Positions 1-8,232 of a DNA stretch of 64,000 bases are shown in pieces. This DNA comes from JADJOY01 sp046331705 [NCBI: bacterium]. Lineage in GTDB: Bacteria > JADJOY01. The notes below the pieces were generated by a model, which did no database searches, was not told the origin of the DNA, and saw only the letters and a list, made by a program, of their open reading frames with translations. The stretch covers positions 1 through 64,000 of the forward strand of contig JAXLQJ010000017.1 of assembly GCA_046331705.1 (NCBI GenBank), written 5' to 3'. A program made the translations under genes and the position numbers. Position 1 is the stretch's first letter, and each line of letters starts with the position of its first letter.

Positions 1-1184
1 AGGTAGTCCGCGAACAGCGTGAGCTTGGTCGCGAGCTCCTCGTGGTAGGCACCGGCCATCGCGAGCGCGCGAATGCCCTGGATGTCGCTGTGCATCTCGT
101 CGAGGTAGTCGGCGATCATCTCGTGGCGGTCGATGGTCTTGCCCATGGAACCGCGCTCCGAGGCGTAGTGCTTGGCGCAGCGGTACGCCGCCTCGCAGAG
201 CCCCAGCGACTCGAAACCCACGCCGAGCCGCGCGTTGTTCATGAGCGTGAGCATGTACTTGAAGCCCTCGCCGCGCTTGCCCACGAGCTGCGCGGGAGCA
301 CGCTCGAAATCGAGCGAGCAGGTCGCCGAGCCGTGGTGCCCGAGCTTCTCCTCGATGCGCCCGATCGTGACGATGCGCTTGCGGGTGCCGTCCGGCTGGT
401 CCTCGTAAGTGGGCACGAGGAACATCGAGAGCCCCGCGAGCCCCGCGAACGGATCGTCACTCGCCTTCGCCTTCTCGGTGCGGGCGATGACGAAGTGGTA
501 CTTCCCGTGACCCGAGGTGATGAAGATCTTCTGGCCGGTGACGAACCAGTTGCCGTCGGCGTCCTGCTCGCCGACCGCGCGCAGCGCCGCCATGTCGCTG
601 CCGGCGTCGGGCTCGGTGATGTCCATGGCGCCCCACGCCTCGCCGCGGATGATCTCGCCCATCTCCTTCGCCCAACGCGTGCTGGTGATCTTGCCGCCCG
701 CCACGTCGAACTGGGTGGTGCCTTCTTGCGCCGAGAACACCAGCATCGCCAGCGCGATGCCGCCGTGGAAGCTGTGGTGCGCCATCACCGACACGTCGGC
801 GCGCGCCATCATCTCGGCGTTGATGAAATAGATCATCGCGGGGGTGTTCTGGCCGCCCAGCTCGCGCGGGACGCACATGCCGTGAAGCTCGAGCTCACGC
901 AGCTTGGCGAAGATCGCTTGCTGCCGCTCGGCGAAGACACCCTCGCCGTTCTCCAGCCGCACGCCTTGCGCGTCGATCTCGGCGGCGGCCGGCGCCACCT
1001 CCTCGGCCACGAACGCGCCGACCAGCTCCAGGATGTCCTTGTAGAAGGCCACCGCTTCCTCGGCGTTCTTGAAGCCGTCCGGTGCTTTCCAGCCGTACTC
1101 GGTCGCTTCCACCAGCGGTGCCCAGTCGATGGCACGCTCGACGTAGAAACGCAGATCCTCGTTGTCGCGGTAGAAATTGCTCAT
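1..1184 (-). CDS. acyl-CoA dehydrogenase, DmdC-like (C-terminus beyond window edge)
   Basis: Flavoprotein of the acyl-CoA dehydrogenase superfamily, which oxidises acyl-CoA thioesters at the alpha-beta bond and passes electrons to ETF. About 394 N-terminal residues are visible; the gene runs off the left edge. The family signature MDITEPDAGSDMA (about residues 187-199) and the following GQKIFITSGHG stretch are clear. The long N-terminal extension before the core resembles the roughly 600-residue subgroup that includes 3-methylmercaptopropionyl-CoA dehydrogenase (DmdC), but the true substrate cannot be read from sequence. The ATG at 1184-1182 overlaps the stop of the upstream TetR gene in an ATGA, so the two are translationally coupled and probably co-regulated. 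The family call is firm; the DmdC subtype is an inference. Confidence 0.93.
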   Translation of the reverse strand, partial: MSNFYRDNEDLRFYVERAIDWAPLVEATEYGWKAPDGFKNAEEAVAFYKDILELVGAFVAEEVAPAAAEIDAQGVRLENGEGVFAERQQAIFAKLRELELHGMCVPRELGGQNTPAMIYFINAEMMARADVSVMAHHSFHGGIALAMLVFSAQEGTTQFDVAGGKITSTRWAKEMGEIIRGEAWGAMDITEPDAGSDMAALRAVGEQDADGNWFVTGQKIFITSGHGKYHFVIARTEKAKASDDPFAGLAGLSMFLVPTYEDQPDGTRKRIVTIGRIEEKLGHHGSATCSLDFERAPAQLVGKRGEGFKYMLTLMNNARLGVGFESLGLCEAAYRCAKHYASERGSMGKTIDRHEMIADYLDEMHSDIQGIRALAMAGAYHEELATKLTLFADY

Positions 1185-1951
1185 GACGGCCTCCGGGGCC
1201 GGGCCGATGCGGCTCCGGCGCGACGCGAGGGCTTGCGCCCAGCGCGGTTTGCGGTGTCGGTCGCCGGGACACGCGTCCTCGACGCCGTCTTGCGGGCGTG
1301 GGATTGGAAGAGCGAATCGTGGGCGACGCGGATCAGCTCGCGGACCAAGCGCTGGTCGGCGCCGGGACGCGGCGCGTCGCCGTCGACGACGCCTCCGAGC
1401 AGCTCGGTGGAAGCGATGCCGCTCACGATCAAGTTGGTCACCACCACGATGTACGCCTCGGGATCGACCTCGGTGCGCACCGCGCCGAGCTCCTGCCCCT
1501 TGCGCAGATACCGGGCGATCACGGCGATCCACGGCCGAAGCTGCGTGAGCAGCCGCTCGCGCATCTCCTGGGGGTGGTCGAGAAGCTCGCGCACCAGCAG
1601 CCGCGCTCGGTTCGGATCGGCGGTGAAGAAGCCCACCGCCTCGCGCACCACGGCCTCGAAGATCTGGTCGCCGGCGGTCGCCGCCATGAGGAGCCGCGGC
1701 AGCACGTCCGCCCAGCGGCTCAGGAGCGCGTCGAGAACCGCCTGACGCAGCTCCTCCTTGGACGGGAAGTGATAGAGCAGCGAGGGCTTGCGCACACCGA
1801 CGGCGTCGGCGATCTGCTGAAGCGGTGTGCCGTCGTAGCCTTGCGCGGCGAAGAGCCGGGTGGCTTCGTCGAGCAGCCGCGCGCGCACCTCCACCGGGCG
1901 CTCGGCGGCACCTCGTCCCAACCGGAGGGCGGTGTCGGCGGCTTCTCGCAT
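1181..1951 (-). CDS. TetR/AcrR-family transcriptional regulator
   Basis: A 256-residue one-component repressor. The N-terminal helix-turn-helix lies at about residues 25-70 (QQIADAVGVRKPSLLYHFPS is the typical TetR recognition region). The rest is a helical ligand/dimerisation domain, followed by a basic, low-complexity tail of about 40 residues that is probably disordered. It overlaps the acyl-CoA dehydrogenase start by 4 bp, so the likely role is sensing an acyl-CoA or fatty acid and controlling its own operon; this is inferred from context. A near-consensus sigma-70 promoter with a 14-bp palindrome over the -10 sits just upstream, as expected for autorepression. There is no clear Shine-Dalgarno before the ATG at 1951. 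Confidence 0.93.
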   Translation of the reverse strand: MREAADTALRLGRGAAERPVEVRARLLDEATRLFAAQGYDGTPLQQIADAVGVRKPSLLYHFPSKEELRQAVLDALLSRWADVLPRLLMAATAGDQIFEAVVREAVGFFTADPNRARLLVRELLDHPQEMRERLLTQLRPWIAVIARYLRKGQELGAVRTEVDPEAYIVVVTNLIVSGIASTELLGGVVDGDAPRPGADQRLVRELIRVAHDSLFQSHARKTASRTRVPATDTANRAGRKPSRRAGAASARPRRPS

Positions 1952-1994
1952 GTGGGCACGGTGCCGAGCGACCTACCAAAGAGTCGCCAGCTAT

Positions 1995-2030
1995 CTACCA
2001 AATGGTAGGCACTCCCCGCGCCATTGTCAA
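1995..2030 (-). promoter_or_regulatory. promoter with palindromic TetR-type operator
   Basis: On the minus strand a perfect -35 TTGACA (2030-2025), a 17-nt spacer and a -10 TACCAT (2007-2002) face the TetR gene. A perfect 14-bp palindrome, CTACCA-AA-TGGTAG (1995-2008), covers the -10. A third CTACCA half-site lies at 1973-1978. This geometry is typical of an autorepressed TetR operon; binding is inferred. Confidence 0.6.
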
Positions 2031-2138
2031 CGCGCCGCGTCACGCCCGTCGCGAAGCACCCGGGCCGCACGACGAGCGTCCCGAAGCCGCCGAGCCTCGC
2101 AGGCTGGCGCGGTGGCCGCCGTCCAACCGCTCGACGCT

Positions 2139-4256
2139 TCAGTCCGACGGCATCCGATCCAGCGCCGCCCGCACCCGCTGGGCCAGCTCGCGAGTCGTGA
2201 ACGGCTTGGTCACCAAGCGCCCTTCGAGCTCGTGGCCGCCTTCGGCCAGCGAGGGGTGCTCGGTGTGGCCGCTGGCGAAGAGCACGCGTAGACCGGGACG
2301 GATCGCCAGCGCCTGCGCCGCCACCTCGGGTCCGCTCATCTCGGGCATGACGACGTCGACCAGCAGCAGGTCGATGCGTCGGTCCCGCTCCTCGATCAGC
2401 GGGAGCGCTTCGGCGCCCGAGCTGGCCGCGACGACGATGTAGCCCAGCCCTTCGAGAAGCGCCTTCGTGACGATCCGCACCGCGGGCTCGTCCTCGACCA
2501 CCACGATCGTCTCGTCCGCGCGGGCCCGCGGCGGCTGGTCGGCGGAGACCGCGGCGACCGCGCGCGGCTCGGCCAACGGCAACAGCACCCAGAACGTGCT
2601 GCCGATGCCCACCTCGCTCTCCGCCCAGATCTGTCCCTCGTGGTCCCGCACGACGCCGTACGCCGTGGCGAGCCCGAGGCCGGTACCGGCACCGCTGGGC
2701 TTGGTGGTGAAGAACGGCTCGAAGACGCGGCGGAGCGTATCGGCGCCCATGCCGACGCCGGTATCGCGGACGCTGAGCGCGACGTGCCTGCCCGCGATCG
2801 ACTCGCTGGCGCTCGAGCGCAAGACGTGCTGGCTCGTGGCGTCGCGAAGCGTGAGCTCGATGGTGCCGCCGCGGGGAAGCGCGTCGCGCGCGTTGAGCAC
2901 GAGATTCATCACCACCTGCTCGAGCTGCCCCGGATCCCCTCGGGTCCAGAACGCTCCGGGCGCCAGGTTCGTGACCAGCTTCACGTCCTCCGGCACCACC
3001 CGCCGCAGCAACGACGTCACGGCCTCGACCAGCTCGCGAAGCTCCACGGATTGGCGCTGTGTCGGCTTGTGTCGCGAGAACGCCAACAGCTGTCGCGTCA
3101 GCGCCGCTGCACGTTCGGCGGCGCCCCGGGCACGCTCGATGTCCACCCGCACCGGGTGCTCGGGCTCGAGGCTGCCGAGCGCGAACTCGGCGCTCACCAG
3201 GATCGCCGTGAGCAGGTTGTTGAAGTCGTGCGCCACGCCACCGGCGAGCCGCCCGATGGCGTCCATCTTCTGCGCCTGCGCCAGCCGATCCTCGAGCTGC
3301 TTGCGCTCCGTCATGTCGATGGCCATGCCGGCCACGAAGCGCGCGCCGTCGGGACGCACGATGGGAAACCGGATCGTGAGCCAGCTCCGCGTCCCGTCTC
3401 GCCCGGGAATCAGCTCCTCCACGGTGGTGGGTCGGCCGTGGGTCAGCACCTCTTCGTCGTGCGCGCGCAACGCTTCGTGCACCGCCGGCGCGGCGTCCGG
3501 CCAGAGCTCGCGCGTGGTCTTGCCGCGCCAGTCGACCGTCGCCCTCCCCAGGATTCGCTCCACGTAGCTGCCGCTCACGTAGACGAGCCGTCCCTGCTCG
3601 TCCTTCATGAATCCGATCGCCGGGCTGTGCGTCATGAAGAGCGCGAAGAGCTCGCGGCTCTCGCGCAGCGCTTCGTTGGCGCGCGCCAGCTCCGCGGTGC
3701 GGCTCACGACCCTTCGCTCCAGCTCGTCGCGCAAGGCGCACAGCTCCTCGTCGGCGGCCTTGCGCTCGGCGATCTCCAGCGCCATCCGACGATTGACCGC
3801 CTCCAGGGCGTGCGTGCGCTCGCGCACGAGCTCCTCGAGATGGTCGCGATGACGCGCCAGCTCGCGCTCGGCGGCGTGCTTGTAGAGCGCAATCTCGATG
3901 TTCGCGCCGAGCTCGCGCTCCTGGAACGGCTTCACGAGGTAGCCGAAGGGTTTCACCCGGCTCGCGCGGGCCGTCAGGTCGTCGTCCGAGTAAGCCGTGA
4001 GAAAGACCACCGGCACGTCGCAGCGCGACCTAAGCCCTTCGGCAACGTCGATACCGCTCACGTCGTCGGCGAGGCGGATGTCCATGAGCACGAGATCCGG
4101 CTCGGCGCGCGCGATGACCTCGACGGCGTCGGCGCCGCGCGCGGCCCGGCCGCACACCACGTACCCCATGGCGCGGAGCCGATCCTCGAGCTCCATCGCC
4201 ACAAGCGCCTCGTCCTCGACGACGAAGATCCGCGCCGACGGGCGCGCCTCGCTCAT
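2139..4256 (-). CDS. hybrid sensor kinase REC-PAS-HisKA-HATPase-REC
   Basis: A 705-residue cytoplasmic signalling protein with two receiver domains. An N-terminal REC (about 8-125, acceptor Asp59 in LVLMDIR, conserved Lys in YLVKPF) is followed by a coiled coil (about 128-200), a PAS domain (about 205-320), a HisKA region with the H-box GGVAHDFNN (His343), an HATPase_c domain with GLGLATAYG, and a C-terminal REC (about 590-703, LLVDVVMPEMSG). The start ATG at 4256 overlaps the stop of the upstream kinase in an ATGA. The upstream HisKA_2 kinase is therefore the natural phosphodonor for the N-terminal REC. There is no DNA-binding domain, so the output must pass to another protein. Domain order is seen directly; the partnership is inferred from coupling. 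Confidence 0.92.
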   Translation of the reverse strand: MSEARPSARIFVVEDEALVAMELEDRLRAMGYVVCGRAARGADAVEVIARAEPDLVLMDIRLADDVSGIDVAEGLRSRCDVPVVFLTAYSDDDLTARASRVKPFGYLVKPFQERELGANIEIALYKHAAERELARHRDHLEELVRERTHALEAVNRRMALEIAERKAADEELCALRDELERRVVSRTAELARANEALRESRELFALFMTHSPAIGFMKDEQGRLVYVSGSYVERILGRATVDWRGKTTRELWPDAAPAVHEALRAHDEEVLTHGRPTTVEELIPGRDGTRSWLTIRFPIVRPDGARFVAGMAIDMTERKQLEDRLAQAQKMDAIGRLAGGVAHDFNNLLTAILVSAEFALGSLEPEHPVRVDIERARGAAERAAALTRQLLAFSRHKPTQRQSVELRELVEAVTSLLRRVVPEDVKLVTNLAPGAFWTRGDPGQLEQVVMNLVLNARDALPRGGTIELTLRDATSQHVLRSSASESIAGRHVALSVRDTGVGMGADTLRRVFEPFFTTKPSGAGTGLGLATAYGVVRDHEGQIWAESEVGIGSTFWVLLPLAEPRAVAAVSADQPPRARADETIVVVEDEPAVRIVTKALLEGLGYIVVAASSGAEALPLIEERDRRIDLLLVDVVMPEMSGPEVAAQALAIRPGLRVLFASGHTEHPSLAEGGHELEGRLVTKPFTTRELAQRVRAALDRMPSD

Positions 4257-7200
4257 CCCGCCCTCGCCGGCTCGCGCGTCGCGACGCGGACGGTGGTCCC
4301 CGCCGGCGGGGTTCCCGGCCCCGGCGGGTACTCGACGGTGGCGTCGAGCTGCTCGGCCAGATTGCGCACGAGCTTCGTGCCGAAGCCGGTGCCGCGAGTG
4401 GGATCGAACGACGCCGGCAAGCCGATGCCGTCGTCCCACACGGAGACCAGGACCCGGTCGCGCTCGAGCGCCGCCTTCACCCCGATCCGCCCGGTCCGGC
4501 CCGCGGGGAACGCGTACTTGAACGCGTTGCTCACCAGCTCGCTCACGATCATGCCGAACGGTAGCGCCTTCTCGATCGGCAGCACCAGATCCTTCGCGTC
4601 CACCTCGAGCGCGATGCTGCGCTTGCGCGCGTCGTGGGAACGCGCGAGGTGATCCAGCAACGAGCGCAGGTAGTCGGCGAAGTCGATCGCCGAGAGCGTG
4701 CGCGATTGGTAGAGCTTCTCGTGCACCAGCGTGAGCGAGCGCAGCCGATCGCGAGCCTGCGCGAAGACCGCCCGGCTCTCGGGATCGGCGAGCTTCTTCG
4801 CCTCGAAGTGCAAGAGACTGGAGATCACCTGCAGATTGTTCTTGACGCGATGGTGGACCTCGCGCAGCAGCGTGTCCTTCTCGCGCAACGAGAGCCGCAG
4901 GTCCTCCTCGACCCGGCGCTGCGCCGCGCGCAACCGCTCCTGCTCGAGGCCGAGCAGGTAGCTGTCGCAAAGCGGCGCCGCGAACCGCCAGAGCGGCGTC
5001 AGCAAAGCGATGGTGGCGGCATCGTAACCGCGCGGTCGACTGCCGAGACCGACCAGGCCGATGGGGCGCTCGCCCACCACGATCGGGACGCCGAGGAACG
5101 CGCCGACCGGGGGGTGCCCTTCCGGCAGCCCGCCCGAGCGCGCGTCGTGGGCCGCATCGTCGACCACGATGGCTTCCCGGGACGAAAGCGCCGCGCCGAG
5201 CAGATTGTCGAGCGCATCGACGTCGAGAAATCCGTCCGCCGCGACTCGCCGCTCCGCCTCGTCGCGGAGCGCGCGCCCGACGCGTTCGTCCCATCCCACA
5301 CCCTGGTACGCGAGGATGCGCAGCTTCGGTCCCGGGAGCGCGACGCCGAAGAAGCCGTACTCGCTCTGCGAGATCGCGATCGCGTACGTCAGGAAGCGCA
5401 GCGTGGCCTCCCGCCAGTCGCCGTGCGCCAGATACGCGGCTTGCGACTCGGTCACCGCGAGCAGCATCTCGTTTTGCTGTCGGAGCTGCTGCTCGCCACG
5501 CCGCAGCATGCGGTTCATCACCTCCACAGCCTGGGTGCGCTGGCGCACGCGCTCGTCGAGCTCCTGGTTGAGCCGACGCAGATCCTCCTGGGCACGCTGC
5601 CGGGCGATGCCCGTCGCGAGGGTCTGCGCGACCCCCTCGATCGCTTGCAGCGTCGAGTCGACCAGCGGCTGGCGCGCGAACAGCGCGACGACGCCCAGGA
5701 GGCGACTCTCGACCACCAGCGGCAACCCCGCGAACGACACGATTCCCTCGCGCCGCGCCCATTCCTGGTCGCTCACCTGCGGATCGCCGATCACCTCGTT
5801 GGTGAGGTGCGCCGTCCGCGCTTGCGCGATCCAGCCGATCTTGAGCTGGCCCACCGGGATGCGGCCATGCGCGCCGTCCAGGTGAGTGTAGAGGCCGGCG
5901 CTGGCGCGCAGCACCAGCAGCGCCTCTGCGCCGTCCAGGGTCCACACCCGCGCGAGCGCCGCGTCGAGGTGCCGCACCATCGATTCCGCGCAGCGCTGGA
6001 GCACGCGTTGGAGCGGCAGATCCTCGTTGAGCGCGTCCCCCAGGTCCGCGAGCAGCTGCGCGTGGCGTGCGCGCAGCCCGATCTCGTCCATGAGCCGCTT
6101 GCGCTCCGTCAGGTCGAGGCGCGCGCCAGCGATCTGCGCCGGCGCGCCCGACTCGTCGCGGATCAGCGTCAGGTCGTCCTGAATCCAGCGCCACGAACCA
6201 TCCGCGGCGCGGAAACGGTATTCCTGCGTCTGCCGGGTCTCCTCAGCCACGCGACCGAGATCCGCGAGCACGCCCGCCACGTGATCGGGATGGATCCGGT
6301 CGAGCCAGAAGCGCGGCTCGGCGGTGACCTCCTCCGGTGCGTACCCGAGCTGCTTGCGCACGTTCTCGCTCACGTAGGTGGTGGCGAAGTCGCCATCGGG
6401 CCGGCAGGTGTAGAGCACGGTCGGGCTCGACTCGACGAGCAATCGCGAGCGCGCCTCGGCGCTGCGCAACGCCTCGTTGACGGACACCAGCTCGCGGGTG
6501 CGGTCCTCCACTCGCGCTTCCAGCTCGACGTTGAGGGCGCGCGCCTCGTGCTCGGCGCGTGCGCGTTGCGTGACGTCGTGAAAGCTCCACACCCGACCGA
6601 CGATCCGGGTCCCGAGCCGCTGCGGACGCGAGCTGCGCTCGAAGACCCGTCCGTCACGGAAGTCGATGACGTCGAAGCTCCCGATCTCGGGATGTGCGTA
6701 GAGCGACTCGACGCCGGCGCGAAAGCCCGCCGGGTCCACGAGCTGATCGAGCGCGAACGCGAGCAGCCGTTCATCGTCCTTGCTGGCGGCCACGTCTTCG
6801 GGGATGCGCCACATGCGCAGGAACTCGTCGTTCATGAAGCTCACGCGTCCCTCGCGGTCGACCACCAAGATCCCCTCGACCGTCGACTCGAGCGAGGCCT
6901 GCGAGAGCGAGAGCGAGCGGTCGAGGCGGTCGCGCAGCCGATGCTCGCGCAAGAACGCCAGACCGATCACGCTCGAGAGCCCGAAAGCGAGCGCGAGGTA
7001 GATCCGCACCAAGCGTGGATCCGCGTGCTTGGGCTCGAGAGCGCCGAACCACTTCTGGTAGAGGCCGTCGTAGGTCCCGTTGGCCTTGACCACCGCGAGG
7101 GCTTCGTTGATGCGAGCGAGAAGCTCGGGCTGGTCGCGGCGCACCGCAAAGCAGAACTTCTGCACGAATCCGTCGAGGGGCGGCCCCGTGGGCACGACGT

Positions 7201-7879
7201 TCGCTATGCTCGCATCGCGTAGGGTCTGCAATCCGACGAGCTTGCCGACCAGCAATGCGTCGTGGGTGCCGGTGGACAAGAGCCGCATGCCTCGAGCCGC
7301 CGACTCGACGGGAACGAGGAACGCCCCGAGCCCGCGCGCGACCGCCCAGCGGTGCGCCAGGTCGTCGCGCAGCACGATCACCGACTTGCCGACCAACTCG
7401 TCCGGCGACGCGATCGGGGGCTCGCCCTTCCGAACGAAGACCGCGCCGTGCATCGTCACGTGCGGCACCGAGAAGCCGGCGAACCGCGCTCGCTCCTCGG
7501 ATTGCGCCAGGTTGATGAGCACGTCGAGCCCACCCGCCTGGAACTCCGTCAGGATCTCGTGGAACGGCGCGACCCGGATCTCGGAGCGCACCCCCATCTC
7601 GCGCGCCACCGCGTGCCAGAGGTCCACGGTGAACCCCGACGCCTCGCCGCCCGGTTGACCGAACGCGAACGGCGGAAAATCGATCTCGCTGCCCACGCGC
7701 AGTGGCTCGGGCAGATCGCCCGCGACCCGTTGCGCCCGCGCCGACGCCGGACACCATCCGAGCGCGGCGACCAGCGCCAGCACGGCAACGGGTAACACGC
7801 CGCCGCCCGCGCCGACGCGAGCACGCGGGCACGTCCATCCACGGCGCGACCGCCTGACGAACGCTCGGTTCGGTTCCAC
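4253..7879 (-). CDS. membrane histidine kinase: amino-acid-binding domain, PAS, PAS, GAF, GAF, HisKA_2
   Basis: A 1208-residue sensor. A signal peptide or TM segment (about 28-50) precedes a solute-binding protein family 3 domain (about 58-282, starting LRVGSEIDFPPFAF), so the ligand is probably an amino acid or similar polar compound in the periplasm. A TM helix (about 292-310) leads to PAS (about 325-440), PAS (about 485-600, ending LDLTERKR), GAF (about 610-760), coiled coil, a second GAF (about 830-970), and a HisKA_2 dimerisation domain with EVHHRVKNNLQ (phospho-His near 1010). It ends in an HATPase domain (ELVSNAFKYAF, DDGIGLP). It is translationally coupled to the downstream hybrid kinase. 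Two GAF and two PAS modules imply at least one cytoplasmic cue besides the periplasmic ligand. Confidence 0.9.
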   Translation of the reverse strand: MEPNRAFVRRSRRGWTCPRARVGAGGGVLPVAVLALVAALGWCPASARAQRVAGDLPEPLRVGSEIDFPPFAFGQPGGEASGFTVDLWHAVAREMGVRSEIRVAPFHEILTEFQAGGLDVLINLAQSEERARFAGFSVPHVTMHGAVFVRKGEPPIASPDELVGKSVIVLRDDLAHRWAVARGLGAFLVPVESAARGMRLLSTGTHDALLVGKLVGLQTLRDASIANVVPTGPPLDGFVQKFCFAVRRDQPELLARINEALAVVKANGTYDGLYQKWFGALEPKHADPRLVRIYLALAFGLSSVIGLAFLREHRLRDRLDRSLSLSQASLESTVEGILVVDREGRVSFMNDEFLRMWRIPEDVAASKDDERLLAFALDQLVDPAGFRAGVESLYAHPEIGSFDVIDFRDGRVFERSSRPQRLGTRIVGRVWSFHDVTQRARAEHEARALNVELEARVEDRTRELVSVNEALRSAEARSRLLVESSPTVLYTCRPDGDFATTYVSENVRKQLGYAPEEVTAEPRFWLDRIHPDHVAGVLADLGRVAEETRQTQEYRFRAADGSWRWIQDDLTLIRDESGAPAQIAGARLDLTERKRLMDEIGLRARHAQLLADLGDALNEDLPLQRVLQRCAESMVRHLDAALARVWTLDGAEALLVLRASAGLYTHLDGAHGRIPVGQLKIGWIAQARTAHLTNEVIGDPQVSDQEWARREGIVSFAGLPLVVESRLLGVVALFARQPLVDSTLQAIEGVAQTLATGIARQRAQEDLRRLNQELDERVRQRTQAVEVMNRMLRRGEQQLRQQNEMLLAVTESQAAYLAHGDWREATLRFLTYAIAISQSEYGFFGVALPGPKLRILAYQGVGWDERVGRALRDEAERRVAADGFLDVDALDNLLGAALSSREAIVVDDAAHDARSGGLPEGHPPVGAFLGVPIVVGERPIGLVGLGSRPRGYDAATIALLTPLWRFAAPLCDSYLLGLEQERLRAAQRRVEEDLRLSLREKDTLLREVHHRVKNNLQVISSLLHFEAKKLADPESRAVFAQARDRLRSLTLVHEKLYQSRTLSAIDFADYLRSLLDHLARSHDARKRSIALEVDAKDLVLPIEKALPFGMIVSELVSNAFKYAFPAGRTGRIGVKAALERDRVLVSVWDDGIGLPASFDPTRGTGFGTKLVRNLAEQLDATVEYPPGPGTPPAGTTVRVATREPARAG

Positions 7880-8232
7880 GAGTCTCCGCGTCGCAGATCG
7901 ACGGCGAGCTACGAGACGCGACGGGCGTCATCGATGACTTGCACGGCGGCCCGAACTCCCCGGGGGCCGTCGATGTTAGCAACCGTTTTCGTCGTGGAAC
8001 AGCGATGTTTGGCAACGAGGCTCGCGACGCACCGCCGCGAGCGACCTCGGGAGCGCGCGGCGCGCCGACGGCGGCGGCGGGTGCCAGCGTTTCGGACGAC
8101 CGAGCGGAATGTCGACCCACACGCGCGGCTTCCGCGTCCTCTCCCCGATCGCACCTCGGATCGCACGATCGGGTTGACCCTGCCCACCTGCGTTTTGTAC
8201 TGTCCCGCGCCGCGATTTCTTCGGGAGGCAAC
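7880..8232. other. 353-bp divergent intergenic region
   Basis: No gene is seen here. It separates the divergently transcribed sensor kinase and outer-membrane protein and holds the candidate promoter at 8174-8201. Confidence 0.6.
8174..8201 (+). promoter_or_regulatory. candidate sigma-70 promoter of the outer-membrane protein
   Basis: TTGACC (8174-8179) and TGTACT (8196-8201) are separated by 16 nt and lie about 31 nt before the ATG at 8233. The -35 matches 5 of 6 consensus positions and the -10 matches 4 of 6. Confidence 0.4.

Noticed and set aside
2139-6194. A 1351-codon minus-strand frame
   Set aside because: Only its last 705 codons (from ATG 4256) carry domains. The rest is a shadow of the upstream kinase, which occupies another frame and has all its motifs.
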